Below, piece after piece: positions 34,563 through 42,043 of a stretch of DNA of 64,000 nucleotides. The position numbers and the translations under genes are program-made. Within the stretch, counting starts at the first letter, position 1; every line of letters starts with the position of its first letter. This stretch comes from Kitasatospora sp. SolWspMP-SS2h (lineage in GTDB: Bacteria > Actinomycetota > Actinomycetes > Streptomycetales > Streptomycetaceae): assembly GCF_003259315.1 (NCBI RefSeq), contig NZ_QLLT01000001.1, positions 310,001-374,000 of the forward strand. Reading direction: 5' to 3'. The notes beneath the pieces are model-generated. The model ran no database searches and had not been told where the DNA came from. It saw nothing but the letters and a program-made list of their open reading frames with translations.

Positions 34563-35321
34563 ATGACTGTCTCACCCGCCTTCTCGGACCTGCTGGACCT
34601 CGTCGACGAACGCTCCGCCGCACTGCGCAAGGCCGTCGCCGAGGCGCCCGACCTGACGGCCCGCGTCCCCAGCTGTCCCGACTGGACGCTGTCGGACCTG
34701 CTGGGCCACATCACCGGCGTGCACCTGTTCTGGGCGGCGGCCGTGGCCGCGGGGACCGACTTCACCCCGCAACGCCCCGAGCTGGAGACGGGCCTCCCGG
34801 CCGCCCGGGCCCTGGCCGACGCCGAGGCGGCGACCGCCACCCTGCTCGCGGCGCTCCGGGAGGCCGGTCCCGACCGCGCCTGCTGGACGTGGTGGCAGGA
34901 CAGCGGCATCCCCGGCGACAGCGGGGCGATCGCCCGCCACCAGGTGCAGGAGGCCGCCGTGCACGCCCACGACGCCCAACTCGCCCTCGGCGCGCCCCTC
35001 CCGCTGCCGGAGGCCGTCGCCCTGGACGGCCTGGACGAGTTCCGCGACCTGTACTGGGCGATGTCCGCCCCGTGGCCGCACGCCCCCGTCGCCGTCCGGC
35101 TGCGCACCGCCGAGGGCCCCGAGCTGGCCCTCGACCTCACCCCGGCGGAGGCCGCCCCCGGGCAGGACCCCGCCGTGCTGGACCCCGCTGTGCTGGAACT
35201 CGCCGGCACCGCGAGCGACCTGCTGCTCGCCCTGCACCGCCGCCGCCCGTCCGCCGATCTGCTCGCCACCGGCGACCCCGCCGTCCTGGAGCAGCTACTG
35301 GCCTGGCCCCGGCTCGGCTGA
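34563..35321 (+). CDS. Maleylpyruvate isomerase N-terminal (mycothiol-dependent DinB-like) family protein
   Basis: A 252-residue protein of the TIGR03083/MDMPI_N type: an N-terminal four-helix bundle (FSDLLDLVDERSAALRKAVA, VPSCPDWTLSDLLGHITGVH with a metal-binding His, then RHQVQEAAVHAHDAQLALG with further His residues) and a small C-terminal sterol-carrier-like domain. Members use mycothiol or bind a metal; most have no assigned substrate. It starts at ATG 34563 right after the TAGGCAGTCAGG stretch. No operon partner is obvious. Confidence 0.82.
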   Translation: MTVSPAFSDLLDLVDERSAALRKAVAEAPDLTARVPSCPDWTLSDLLGHITGVHLFWAAAVAAGTDFTPQRPELETGLPAARALADAEAATATLLAALREAGPDRACWTWWQDSGIPGDSGAIARHQVQEAAVHAHDAQLALGAPLPLPEAVALDGLDEFRDLYWAMSAPWPHAPVAVRLRTAEGPELALDLTPAEAAPGQDPAVLDPAVLELAGTASDLLLALHRRRPSADLLATGDPAVLEQLLAWPRLG

Positions 35322-35366
35322 CCACCGCCGGGGCGCCGGGACACGGGGCGCCGGGACACGGGGAGC

Positions 35367-35960
35367 TCAGTCCTTCGGTGCGCCGCCCGGACGAGGACGG
35401 GACCGGGGACGGGGCTGGAGACGGGGCCGGGGCCGGGCGGCGGCCTCGGCGGCGCCGTACGCCACGTCGGCCGAGATCAGCACCAGGAAGCTGCCGACCA
35501 CGCACAGCCCGGCCGGGACGCCGGTGGCGATCCGGACGAAGGCACCGCGGACCTCCCGGTACTGCGCGGGGGTGAGGTCGGTGCGGACGTCGTGGCGTTG
35601 CACGTAGTAGGAGGAGCCCGCCGCGTCCCGGCGGGCGTCCTGCGCACCGGCGGCGGTGGCCAGGCCGAGACCGACCAGGCAGAGCGCGATCCCGTACCAG
35701 GCCTTCGTCCCGCGCGGCAGGTTCCAGACGTACAGCACGGGGTCGAACCAGCCGCCGCGGCGCGGGAACCGCAGGGCGAGGCAGCGGACCACGGCGGCGC
35801 CGAACAGCAGCAGCACCAGGCCGGCCAGGCCCGCCCACAGCCACACCGGGGCCAGCAGCCGCAGCGGCGGTGCGGTCGCCGCCAGGCAGAGCAGCTCGGC
35901 CGCGAACAGCACCCACAGCGCGACGAAGTGCGCCCGGTGCGTGCCTGTCAGTACTTCCAC
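35367..35960 (-). CDS. Hypothetical membrane protein
   Basis: A 197-residue protein with four predicted membrane helices: HFVALWVLFAAELLCLAATA, WLWAGLAGLVLLLFGAAVVR, WYGIALCLVGLGLATAAGAQ and GVPAGLCVVGSFLVLISADV. A short soluble segment (DARRDAAGSSYYVQRHDVRT) lies between the third and fourth. The tail is Arg/Pro-rich. No family was recognised. It starts at 35960 and is divergent from the VOC gene. Confidence 0.65.
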   Translation of the reverse strand: MEVLTGTHRAHFVALWVLFAAELLCLAATAPPLRLLAPVWLWAGLAGLVLLLFGAAVVRCLALRFPRRGGWFDPVLYVWNLPRGTKAWYGIALCLVGLGLATAAGAQDARRDAAGSSYYVQRHDVRTDLTPAQYREVRGAFVRIATGVPAGLCVVGSFLVLISADVAYGAAEAAARPRPRLQPRPRSRPRPGGAPKD

Positions 35961-36050
35961 CCCGCGCCCCCGTACCGATGATCATCCGGAGTCCGGCAGC
36001 CTACCGCCGCGCCGCGCCGCACGTCCGGCCGGGTGGCTATGCTGGCCGGC

Positions 36051-36401
36051 ATGGCGTGCCGCATCGGCGAGTTGGCACTGGACTGCGCGGACCCGGAGCG
36101 GCTGGCCGCGTTCTGGGGCCCGGTGCTCGGGTACGTCGAACTGGCCCGGGAACCGGACGGCAGCGTCGAACTCGGACCGCCCGCGGACGGCTACGGCGGA
36201 CCGCTCCCCGCCCTGGTCCTGAGCCCGACCACCGACCCCCGACCGGTCCGCCTCCCCCTGCACCTCGACCTGAGCCCCCTCGGCCCCGACCCGGACGCGG
36301 AGCCGGCCCGGCTGCTGGCCTTCGGCGCCCGTCCGCTCGGAACGACGACGGACCGGCTGGTGCTGGCGGACCCCAACACACCTGACTACCAGTTCTGCTG
36401 A
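36051..36401 (+). CDS. VOC family protein, 3' end replaced by the mobile element
   Basis: The N-terminal 108 or so residues are a normal VOC/glyoxalase-like domain (ACRIGELALDCADPERLAAF, WGPVLGYVELA, RPVRLPLHLDLSPLG), ending in DRLVLADP. At that point the sequence switches to element DNA, which supplies NTPDYQFC and a TGA. The lost host end, GNEFCLRRP, is found at 42039-42096. Thus the element sits inside this gene, and the protein keeps a Phe-Cys end but has Gln where the conserved Glu should be. ATG 36051 is preferred; ATG 36039 is possible. Confidence 0.8.
   Translation: MACRIGELALDCADPERLAAFWGPVLGYVELAREPDGSVELGPPADGYGGPLPALVLSPTTDPRPVRLPLHLDLSPLGPDPDAEPARLLAFGARPLGTTTDRLVLADPNTPDYQFC
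36370..36397. other. attL junction (right half of attP)
   Basis: The common core GGCGGACCC lies at 36365-36373. Reading inward, the 28 bp at 36370-36397 are the right arm of attP. Their reverse complement matches the left arm at 42016-42043 in 19 of 28 positions, including CAGAAC and GTGTGT blocks. Joined to that arm they form the symmetric site expected of a serine integrase attP. Confidence 0.8.
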
Positions 36402-36430
36402 CCTTAGCGTCACGTCAGCGCACGCAAGAG

Positions 36431-36461
36431 GCCCCGCACGGTCAGAGAGACTGCACGGGGC
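36431..36461. terminator. Hairpin downstream of the RiPP operon
   Basis: GCCCCG (36431-36436) pairs with CGGGGC (36456-36461), with a smaller inner helix. It lies between the leftward methyltransferase stop and attL, a likely terminator for the RiPP operon. Confidence 0.5.
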
Positions 36462-36503
36462 ATCGTTGTGCATGGGCTTACCAGGTGGGGTGAACTACTG
36501 GGA

Positions 36504-37619
36504 TCAGTCCCACTCGACCCGTTGATCCTCGGCGCTGACCACCACCCGCAGCCGTTCGCCCACGGGCTCACCCGCGACGCGCCACCGGGTGATCAGTTCG
36601 GCCACCGCGTCCCAGAGTCGGACCGGACCGCCCTGGCGGACCAGCCAGCGGCCCCCGTCCTCGAACACCACGGCCCACGACCTGTCGTCCACGTCCACCA
36701 ACACGTGCTCGGTGCGTCCGTTCCGGGGCATGGCGAAGTACTGCGCCGTGGGCGCCGCGAACTGCGCCACGAACCGGGCCGCCCACTGGTCGAGCACGTC
36801 AGCGCCGATCCCTGCCGGACGGGCCTCGCCCCGGTCGAGTGCGGGCAGCATGCCGAGCGACGGGGGCATGTGCGGGCGGGCGAGCATGAACGACACCCCA
36901 CCGGCGAGCACCGGACCGGTTGCCGTTCCGTCCTCGGCCACCGTGAGCCGCACCAACTCGGAGGCGTTCATCCAGCCGCCCACGGTCACCAGGATTTCGC
37001 CGCCCGGACGGGTCTGTGCGATCCATTCGGCCGGAACGGTCCGGACCCCGCACGTGGCGATGATCCGGTCGTACGGCGCCCTCTTGCCGTGGCCTGCGAG
37101 CCCGTCACCGGCCACCAGTTCGGGCCAGTAGCCGAGCCCACCGAGTGCCACGGACGCCCGAGCCGACACGTCCGCGTCCACCTCGATCGACGTCACCTGA
37201 TCGTCGCCAAGTACGTGTGTCAGAAGGGCGGTTGAGTAGCCGGTGCCGGTGCCGACCTCCAGCACGGACATGCCGGGCTGCACCCGCAGGTCTTCGAGCA
37301 TCCGGGCCACCAGTCCGGGCAGAGTCGAAGACGACGTGGGCACCTGCGCCAAGCGGCCCTCGACCTGTCGGGGCACCACACAGCCGGCGAGTTGCGTCAC
37401 CAACGTGTCGTCCTCGTACACGCGGCCGATCAACTCGGGCGACTTCTCCAGCGACACGGGCCGATACCACCCCTCGCCGTCGTACTCGAACCAGCCGTCC
37501 CGCAGGAACGCCTCACGCGGGACGGCCAGCACCGCCGCTTCCCACTCGGCGCTACGGATCACCCCGGCTTCCTTGAGCTGTGCGGCCAGCACCGCCCGCA
37601 GCCCTTCGGACTCGTTCAC
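36504..37619 (-). CDS. PIMT-like methyltransferase of an ATP-grasp peptide (graspetide/imiditide) system
   Basis: A 371-residue protein from GTG 37619, overlapping the ATP-grasp stop by 4 bp (GTGA). The N-terminal part and SAM site ([52 protein letters not shown]) are those of protein-L-isoaspartate O-methyltransferase. The approximately 150-residue C-terminal domain ([55 protein letters not shown]) is typical of the TIGR04188 group linked to ATP-grasp RiPPs. In fuscimiditide-type systems such enzymes methylate an Asp of the cyclised precursor, which then closes to an aspartimide. The same is inferred here. Confidence 0.85.
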   Translation of the reverse strand: MNESEGLRAVLAAQLKEAGVIRSAEWEAAVLAVPREAFLRDGWFEYDGEGWYRPVSLEKSPELIGRVYEDDTLVTQLAGCVVPRQVEGRLAQVPTSSSTLPGLVARMLEDLRVQPGMSVLEVGTGTGYSTALLTHVLGDDQVTSIEVDADVSARASVALGGLGYWPELVAGDGLAGHGKRAPYDRIIATCGVRTVPAEWIAQTRPGGEILVTVGGWMNASELVRLTVAEDGTATGPVLAGGVSFMLARPHMPPSLGMLPALDRGEARPAGIGADVLDQWAARFVAQFAAPTAQYFAMPRNGRTEHVLVDVDDRSWAVVFEDGGRWLVRQGGPVRLWDAVAELITRWRVAGEPVGERLRVVVSAEDQRVEWD

Positions 37620-38569
37620 CCGGTTACTCCGTTCTCCAGAAGGTCCGCGATGGCGGACGTGATCGGCAGACCCGCCGCGTGCTCCAGCCACGCCCACTGA
37701 CCGTTCGGGTTGCACTCCAGGAACCACCATTCACCCTCGGGGGTCACGGCGAAGTCGAACGCTCCGAAGTGCAAGCCGAACTCACCGAGGAACCGCAGCA
37801 GAGCGGCCCGGACCGGCTCCGGGCAGTCCACAGGTTCGTACGTCAGGCTCCGGTACGCGCTGCGCCAGTCGAGCACCCCGGGAGGGGCGGTGATCAGCGC
37901 GCAGAACACCTGTTCCCCGACGACCACGGCGCGCACGTCGCCGGACTTCGGCACCTGCGCCTGAAACAGATGAGCGCAGTTGCCCACCGCATCAGTGATC
38001 TCCCCCGGCTCGACCGGGGCCGCCCAGATACCGGCGGGCTCACCGTCCACGTGGTAGGCCCCGGCGTGCAAGGGCTTGTAGATCGCGGATTGCGCGGTGG
38101 CGAACAGCTTCGCTTCGGCGGGGCTGTTGGTGATCAGCGTTGCCGGAACCGGCAGCCCGAGTCCGGCGGCAACGGCGAGTTGAGCGGGCTTGTACTCGGC
38201 ACGCGCGATGGCCTGCGGGTGGCTCAGGTAGAGACAGCCCGGGAGCGCGCCGAGTACGCCGTTGAGCCCCTAGCGGTTCTCCTGCGCGGCGAACCGGTCG
38301 GCCTGGCCATCGCTCTCCGGCGTGTACGGGCTCGGTCGCCGATGATAGAGGGCGCGAACGCCGGAGAGATCGGCGGTGCGCTTACCCACCGTGAGACTCC
38401 CCGACCACCCGTCAGCCGTGAGCGAAGCGGCCAGCGCGGCGCGGGTCGGGAAGTCCCGTCCGGGGTCGAACCGGAGGACGGGCACCCGGCGCCGGTTCAA
38501 CTCCGCTACGACCAGATCGGCGGTCGGGTCCTCGACTTCGGTCGAGACCAGCACCGGGCGTCCGTCCAT
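37616..38569 (-). pseudogene. ATP-grasp peptide ligase interrupted by an in-frame TAG at codon 100
   Basis: ATG 38569 (MDGRPVLVSTEVEDPTADLV) starts a 318-codon frame of the TIGR04187-type ATP-grasp RiPP maturase. Codon 100 (38270-38272) is TAG, between RFAAQENR and GLNGVLGALPGCLYLSHPQA. The remaining 217 codons are intact: AEYKPAQLAVAAGLGLPVPA, SAIYKPLHAG (ATP-binding Lys), DVRAVVVG and the metal-binding [20 protein letters not shown]. Known homologs are continuous here. Either the ligase is dead by one nonsense change, the TAG is read through, or the base is an error. A reinitiated C-terminal piece would lack the peptide-binding N-terminus. Confidence 0.82.
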
Positions 38570-38579
38570 GGCGCTACCC

Positions 38580-38843
38580 CTAGTCCTGCGTCGCGTCCGA
38601 GCCGGAGTCACTGTCCATCTTCCCGTCCTTGCCCTGTTGGGTGGTCGGGTAGGTGTTCACGGACGTGCCGTGCTTGCCCAACTCGGCAGGGCCCATGGCG
38701 CCGTCCTCGCCGAACCACAGACCGGTCTGCGTCACGGGGTCCAACCCGGCGTACTGCCACTGCGACGGCTCGCCGTTGCCCAACGGCGCCATGCGCCGCA
38801 TGCCCCACGGGGCGGCGGGAACGAGTTCAGAAACGGTACTCAA
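38580..38843 (-). CDS. RiPP precursor peptide, putative ATP-grasp target
   Basis: An 87-residue peptide from TTG 38843, preceded by AGGAGAAGAG. The leader has PSQWQYAGLDPVTQTGLWF. The core-like C-terminus begins at LGKHGTSVNT (residues 56-64) and contains YPTTQQGKDGKMDSDSG and a terminal DATQD. Hydroxyl donors Thr60, Ser61, Thr64, Thr67 and Thr68 precede acidic residues Asp73, Asp77, Asp79, Asp83 and Asp87, the layout expected for ester-linked graspetides (TIGR04186 group). Asp73 in KDGK is followed by Gly, a natural aspartimide site for the PIMT-like enzyme. It lies 10 bp before the ATP-grasp start. Confidence 0.85.
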   Translation of the reverse strand: MSTVSELVPAAPWGMRRMAPLGNGEPSQWQYAGLDPVTQTGLWFGEDGAMGPAELGKHGTSVNTYPTTQQGKDGKMDSDSGSDATQD

Positions 38844-39245
38844 CTCTTCTCCTACATTTCGGTATTGATCGGAAGTGCGAAGAACCCACCTTGCCCGCTC
38901 AAGCCTGTTGCCGGACAGAGACAGGCGAGGTGGTGTTGTGCCCCACTCCGGGCACGGGAGTTGGTCTGCCCTGAGCGAGAGTTGGTGCCCTGTTCCGGCG
39001 GGATCGTTGACCCTTCCCACCCGCCGGAACCAGACCGGCCCGCCCGGACCGCTCAACAAGGCGCCCGGTTCCGTGGTCGTCTCGACCTCGTGTCCGGCGC
39101 TCTCGGGGCACTCGCGCATCTCCGCTCCATACCGTGATCCGTCTGTGCCCCGCCCCATTCGTCCGTGCCGTCCAAGTCCCTTCACCGGGGCGGGGGTTGT
39201 GCAGTCCGGTGCAGCGCAGGCAACGCCGGGAGTCGAGCGGTCGGG
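38844..39245 (-). promoter_or_regulatory. Upstream region of the RiPP operon with 21-bp-spaced direct repeats
   Basis: On the plus strand GAGTTGGTCTGCCCTG (38958-38973) and GAGTTGGTGCCCTG (38979-38992) start 21 bp apart, two helical turns, about 115-150 bp upstream of the precursor start. They suit a dimeric regulator such as the element's XRE-TPR protein. The frame continuing upstream of the precursor is open to 39185 but shows no convincing protein. The RiPP promoter itself could not be fixed. Confidence 0.5.
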
Positions 39246-39578
39246 TTACTGCCGAACCCTGGTGCCCCATCTCGACCGGGGTCGGGCGTGCCGAGCGCGG
39301 TGGGTGCGCTCGGTCGCCGACTTGTCCCGCTTGGCCATGGCGGCAACTGCCCTTCCGTGCAGGGTCGATATGCAGTCGGCGCAGGCGAGCAGCTCGGCCG
39401 TGACTCCGCCGGCTGCGGTCACCGGGCCGAGCCAGAGCACGCGGACCGAGGTGCGCCCGCAGTAGAGCCAGCAGTCCCCGACCGTCCACGGGTTCCCGTC
39501 GTTCTCCTCGGGCGGTTCCGGCAGGCGTCCCGCGCCGATCTCGGCCAGCGTGGGCGACACCTCGGCAGCGAGGGTCAC
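39246..39578 (-). CDS. Small element-encoded protein with paired cysteines
   Basis: A 110-residue protein from GTG 39578, overlapping the previous stop by GTGA. It reads TLAAEVSPTLAEIGAGRLPE, then NPWTVGDCWLYCGRTSVRVL, ELLACADCISTLHGRAVAAM and a basic tail. The pairs CWLYC and CADC could bind zinc. Function unknown. It is the last gene of a three-gene operon (40152-39246). Confidence 0.65.
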   Translation of the reverse strand: MTLAAEVSPTLAEIGAGRLPEPPEENDGNPWTVGDCWLYCGRTSVRVLWLGPVTAAGGVTAELLACADCISTLHGRAVAAMAKRDKSATERTHRARHARPRSRWGTRVRQ

Positions 39579-39832
39579 GGCGGCTGTCCGGGACGGACGT
39601 GGCGCACCGTGACCCGCAGCCGGGACCGCCTGGCGGCACGTCTTCGGCGCCACCACGTTTCCCAGTCCCCGCCGTAGACGATGCCGAGCATGGCGACCGC
39701 CAGGGCGAAGAACCACCAGACCCACCGACGTGCGGCGTACGGGTCGAGCTTGGCGAGGGCGACCACCAGAACAGCGGGCCCGAGGGCGACCGCCACGGCC
39801 AGGACGCAGGCGGCAAGGGTCTTGCGGCTCAC
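39575..39832 (-). CDS. Small two-helix membrane protein
   Basis: An 85-residue protein from GTG 39832, overlapping the upstream stop by GTGA and preceded by GGAGGA. Two membrane helices are clear: TLAACVLAVAVALGPAVLVV and WVWWFFALAVAMLGIVYGG. They are followed by a very basic tail (WWRRRRAARRSRLR). Function unknown. Confidence 0.65.
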   Translation of the reverse strand: MSRKTLAACVLAVAVALGPAVLVVALAKLDPYAARRWVWWFFALAVAMLGIVYGGDWETWWRRRRAARRSRLRVTVRHVRPGQPP

Positions 39833-40152
39833 GCCGGTTCCTCCTCGGGCACCAGCACCATCGGGACCGAGGCAGCGTCCAGGCTGTACGACCGGTGGTC
39901 CTGGTCGAGCCAGGTGTGGGTGCGCGCCCACTCCGCCACGGCCCCCGCGTCGGCACTCGGCCGGGACGTCTCACCGCACACGGTGCCGTCCTCGTCCTCG
40001 GACACGCAGGACAGGACGTAGCGCGCCGGAACGGCCCGAGGGTCATCCGGGCGCAACTTCCAGCCCCCGAACCGCGTAACGATCCGGTTCGTCTCCTGGC
40101 AGTCCATGTGGGTCAGTACCGACGGGAGTTCCCTGGTCGGCATGCTGCTCAT
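39829..40152 (-). CDS. DUF7848-like small protein
   Basis: A 107-residue protein from ATG 40152 with a strong GGAGG. The pattern YVLSCVSEDEDGTVCGETSR, then GAVAEWARTHTWLDQDHRSY resembles small streptomycete proteins (DUF7848) that often accompany XRE regulators. The family name is from memory and unverified. It is the first gene of the GTGA-overlapping operon. The operator-like palindrome at 40220-40234 is 68 bp upstream. Confidence 0.65.
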   Translation of the reverse strand: MSSMPTRELPSVLTHMDCQETNRIVTRFGGWKLRPDDPRAVPARYVLSCVSEDEDGTVCGETSRPSADAGAVAEWARTHTWLDQDHRSYSLDAASVPMVLVPEEEPA

Positions 40153-40219
40153 TCGGCCTCCAAAACGCTGAATGCCCGTCACGTCACATGGAAGGTACGG
40201 GCACTCAAGGCGGCCGAGA

Positions 40220-40234
40220 GGCACAGTTTGTGCC
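40220..40234. promoter_or_regulatory. Palindromic operator candidate
   Basis: GGCACA-GTT-TGTGCC is a perfect 6-3-6 palindrome in the gap between the XRE-TPR stop and the small-gene operon, at a position suitable to control that operon. Confidence 0.45.
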
Positions 40235-40246
40235 CCTGACTATCAG

Positions 40247-41467
40247 TCAGGCGGCAAGCCCGGTAGCGGTTGCAAGGTCACGGGCGGCGGGTCGAACAGA
40301 TGGCGGGCCGTCCAGCAGGCCCCGTACCAAGTCATGGGTTTCGTGGTTCCACCGGGCGGTGTCGGGCGCTGCCTCCACTGCGTCGGTGAGCAGCGACGCC
40401 ACCCAATCCGGTTCGTCCCGCAGGGCGTATGCCCGTGCGACCTCGATCAGGTGCCGTGCCCGCCTCGGCCGTGCAGGAAGTTCTGCCGGTGCCAGCCGGT
40501 CAGCCCACCGCAAGGCGGTACCGACCTGTCGCAGCTCGACAGCGACTGTCACAGCGTGCACCGGGACTACCCGTGCAGATGCGGAGGTCGGCGAGTGCCA
40601 GAAGTCAGCCGGCAGGGTCCTGGCGACCTCCTCGGCCCGATCGAACCAGCCCCAAGCCTCGCCCGACTCTCCCGCGCGAGCGTGCGTGATGGCCGCGTGG
40701 AACGCCATGTCTGCCCATGCCGCAGCGAGCGACGGAGAATCACCCCGGGCCGGTCCCAGTAGCCGCAGAGCCTCCTCCGTGAGCGTCTGGGCGCTGTCCC
40801 ATTGCCCAGACTTCCGGAACGCCTCCACCAGGAACCAACAAGCCTGCGCAACGGCGACGGCATCACCGGACGCTCGGGCGGTCGCCAAGGAGCGCTCAGC
40901 CACGCGCCAGACCAGGTTTCCATCCCCCTGGTAGGCGGCGAACATCTGGACAAGATTCAGAGCCGAGGCATACAGCACCTCAGCGCGCCGACGATCCGGG
41001 CAGTCAGGGTGCGATGCGGCGGCCGAGGCAGCAGACACCAGCGCCGGGAGCAGGTCCCCAAGAGCCGTACGGTGGTCGCCCCGGGAGTCCCGAGCTTGCC
41101 AAGCCGCAGCCACCTGAGCCGCAACGTGATTGACGCTCGGGACCGGGCCATCCGCCAGGCCCAGCGGCGCCGAGTCAACGGCCCGCCGGACCACCGACAG
41201 CGCCGGATGCTCCGCCCCGGAGAACAACGCTCGGGGCATCGACACGTTCCCCGTCAGGGCCGACAGGTCTTCGATGCCCAAGTGTTCTGCGATCTTGACG
41301 AGCATGGGCAGCCTCGGCGGCAAGAGGCGGCCGTTCTCAACTGCCTTCAACCATCCCTCTGAGCGGCCTACCAACCCGGCCAGCACGGCACGGGACTTGC
41401 CCGCGCGCTCCCTGAAAAGCTTGATGCGCTGACCAACAGACAGCGCCGGATCGACAGCCATAGCCAT
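40247..41467 (-). CDS. XRE-family regulator with TPR-like C-terminus
   Basis: A 406-residue protein from ATG 41467 (MAMAVDPALSVGQRIKLFRE). The HTH (RERAGKSRAVLAGLVGRSEG, then WLKAVENGRLLPPRLPMLVK) occupies about 10-65. The rest is helical repeats of TPR type (RRRAEVLYASALNLVQMFAA, RSLATARASGDAVAVAQACW, GEAWGWFDRAEEVARTL). Such regulators are abundant in streptomycetes, often on mobile elements and beside ATP-grasp RiPP genes. It may control both leftward operons of the element. No good Shine-Dalgarno is visible, so leaderless translation is possible. Confidence 0.85.
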   Translation of the reverse strand: MAMAVDPALSVGQRIKLFRERAGKSRAVLAGLVGRSEGWLKAVENGRLLPPRLPMLVKIAEHLGIEDLSALTGNVSMPRALFSGAEHPALSVVRRAVDSAPLGLADGPVPSVNHVAAQVAAAWQARDSRGDHRTALGDLLPALVSAASAAASHPDCPDRRRAEVLYASALNLVQMFAAYQGDGNLVWRVAERSLATARASGDAVAVAQACWFLVEAFRKSGQWDSAQTLTEEALRLLGPARGDSPSLAAAWADMAFHAAITHARAGESGEAWGWFDRAEEVARTLPADFWHSPTSASARVVPVHAVTVAVELRQVGTALRWADRLAPAELPARPRRARHLIEVARAYALRDEPDWVASLLTDAVEAAPDTARWNHETHDLVRGLLDGPPSVRPAARDLATATGLAA

Positions 41468-41654
41468 GGAGTAAGAGTAGGACCAGCGCTGCCAGGCCAA
41501 CACCGACTCGAACCGAGCACATGGGAAGGGGCGAGTGACGGCAGGGCAGCAAGCGGGAACGCAAGAAGGCCCCGCCCCAACCACCCAATGAGGGAGGAAG
41601 GGACGGGAGCTTTCGCGGAAGGCGGGACGATCAGTCCCAGATATCGGAGTCGTC

Positions 41655-41934
41655 TAAGGGCGTCGAAGCTGTCGGGGTTGGCGAGCCACTTGCCGAGTTC
41701 GGGGCGGTCGAACGGGGAAGTCTCGGACGCCGACACGTCCAGGTCGACCGCTTCCCGAAGTGCGTCGCCCTGGCCGAAGTCGATGTGGAGTGCGGCGGCA
41801 ACCTGGTCGCCCGCGTCGCGCTGCCGTTCGGGGCTGGTGGTCTCATCCGTCACGACGGACAGTCGGATGCACCGGACGCCCCGCAGAGTCTCGGTGAACA
41901 CGGTTCCGGCAGGGGGGTTAGGTACGTCTCCCAT
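41655..41934 (-). pseudogene. Serine recombinase N-terminal fragment
   Basis: ATG 41934 starts a frame with RCIRLSVVTDETTSPERQRD (catalytic Ser26), then AALHIDFGQGDALREAVDLD, VSASETSPFDRPELGKWLAN and PDSFDAL. This is the N-terminal half of the resolvase catalytic domain of large serine integrases. Homology stops near residue 93. The large DNA-binding part is missing, and the frame runs on antisense into the XRE gene. It lies 105 bp inside attR and is the remnant of the element's own integrase. Confidence 0.82.
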
Positions 41935-42015
41935 ATTCCACGTAGAGGGCGAAGGTCACCCGCCAACCGCCGCGTCCGACTCCCTGACCAGCACCGCCGT
42001 ACCCGTAGCTCACTC

Positions 42016-42043
42016 CAGAACATCCAGTTCTGTGTGTGGGCGG
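42016..42043. other. attR junction (left half of attP)
   Basis: These 28 bp end in the core GGCGGACCC (42039-42047) and contain CAGAACATCCAGTTCTG. Together with 36370-36397 they rebuild a palindromic attP centred on the core. To the right, host VOC sequence resumes at CGGAGGGCAACGAG. Confidence 0.8.

Larger units (their letters stand above)
36374..42038. mobile_element. 5.67-kb integrative element carrying a RiPP cassette
   Basis: The element is bounded by copies of GGCGGACCC at 36365-36373 and 42039-42047, inside a VOC gene whose two halves lie outside it. Its contents are: terminator hairpin, methyltransferase, ATP-grasp ligase, RiPP precursor, three small overlapping genes, an XRE-TPR regulator and the stump of a serine recombinase next to attR. 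All genes run leftward. Base composition is visibly less GC-extreme than in the flanks. The recombinase stump lies about 105 bp inside attR, the usual place for the integrase. With the recombinase truncated, the element should not excise by itself. Confidence 0.82.

Noticed and set aside
38844..39185. Upstream in-frame extension of the RiPP precursor
   Set aside because: The extension lacks homology-like composition; TTG 38843 has a strong AGGAG and gives the usual precursor length.
38899..39816. A 305-codon leftward frame overlapping the small element genes
   Set aside because: Protein is Arg/Pro/Gly-rich; the three small frames with RBSs and GTGA overlaps explain the DNA better.
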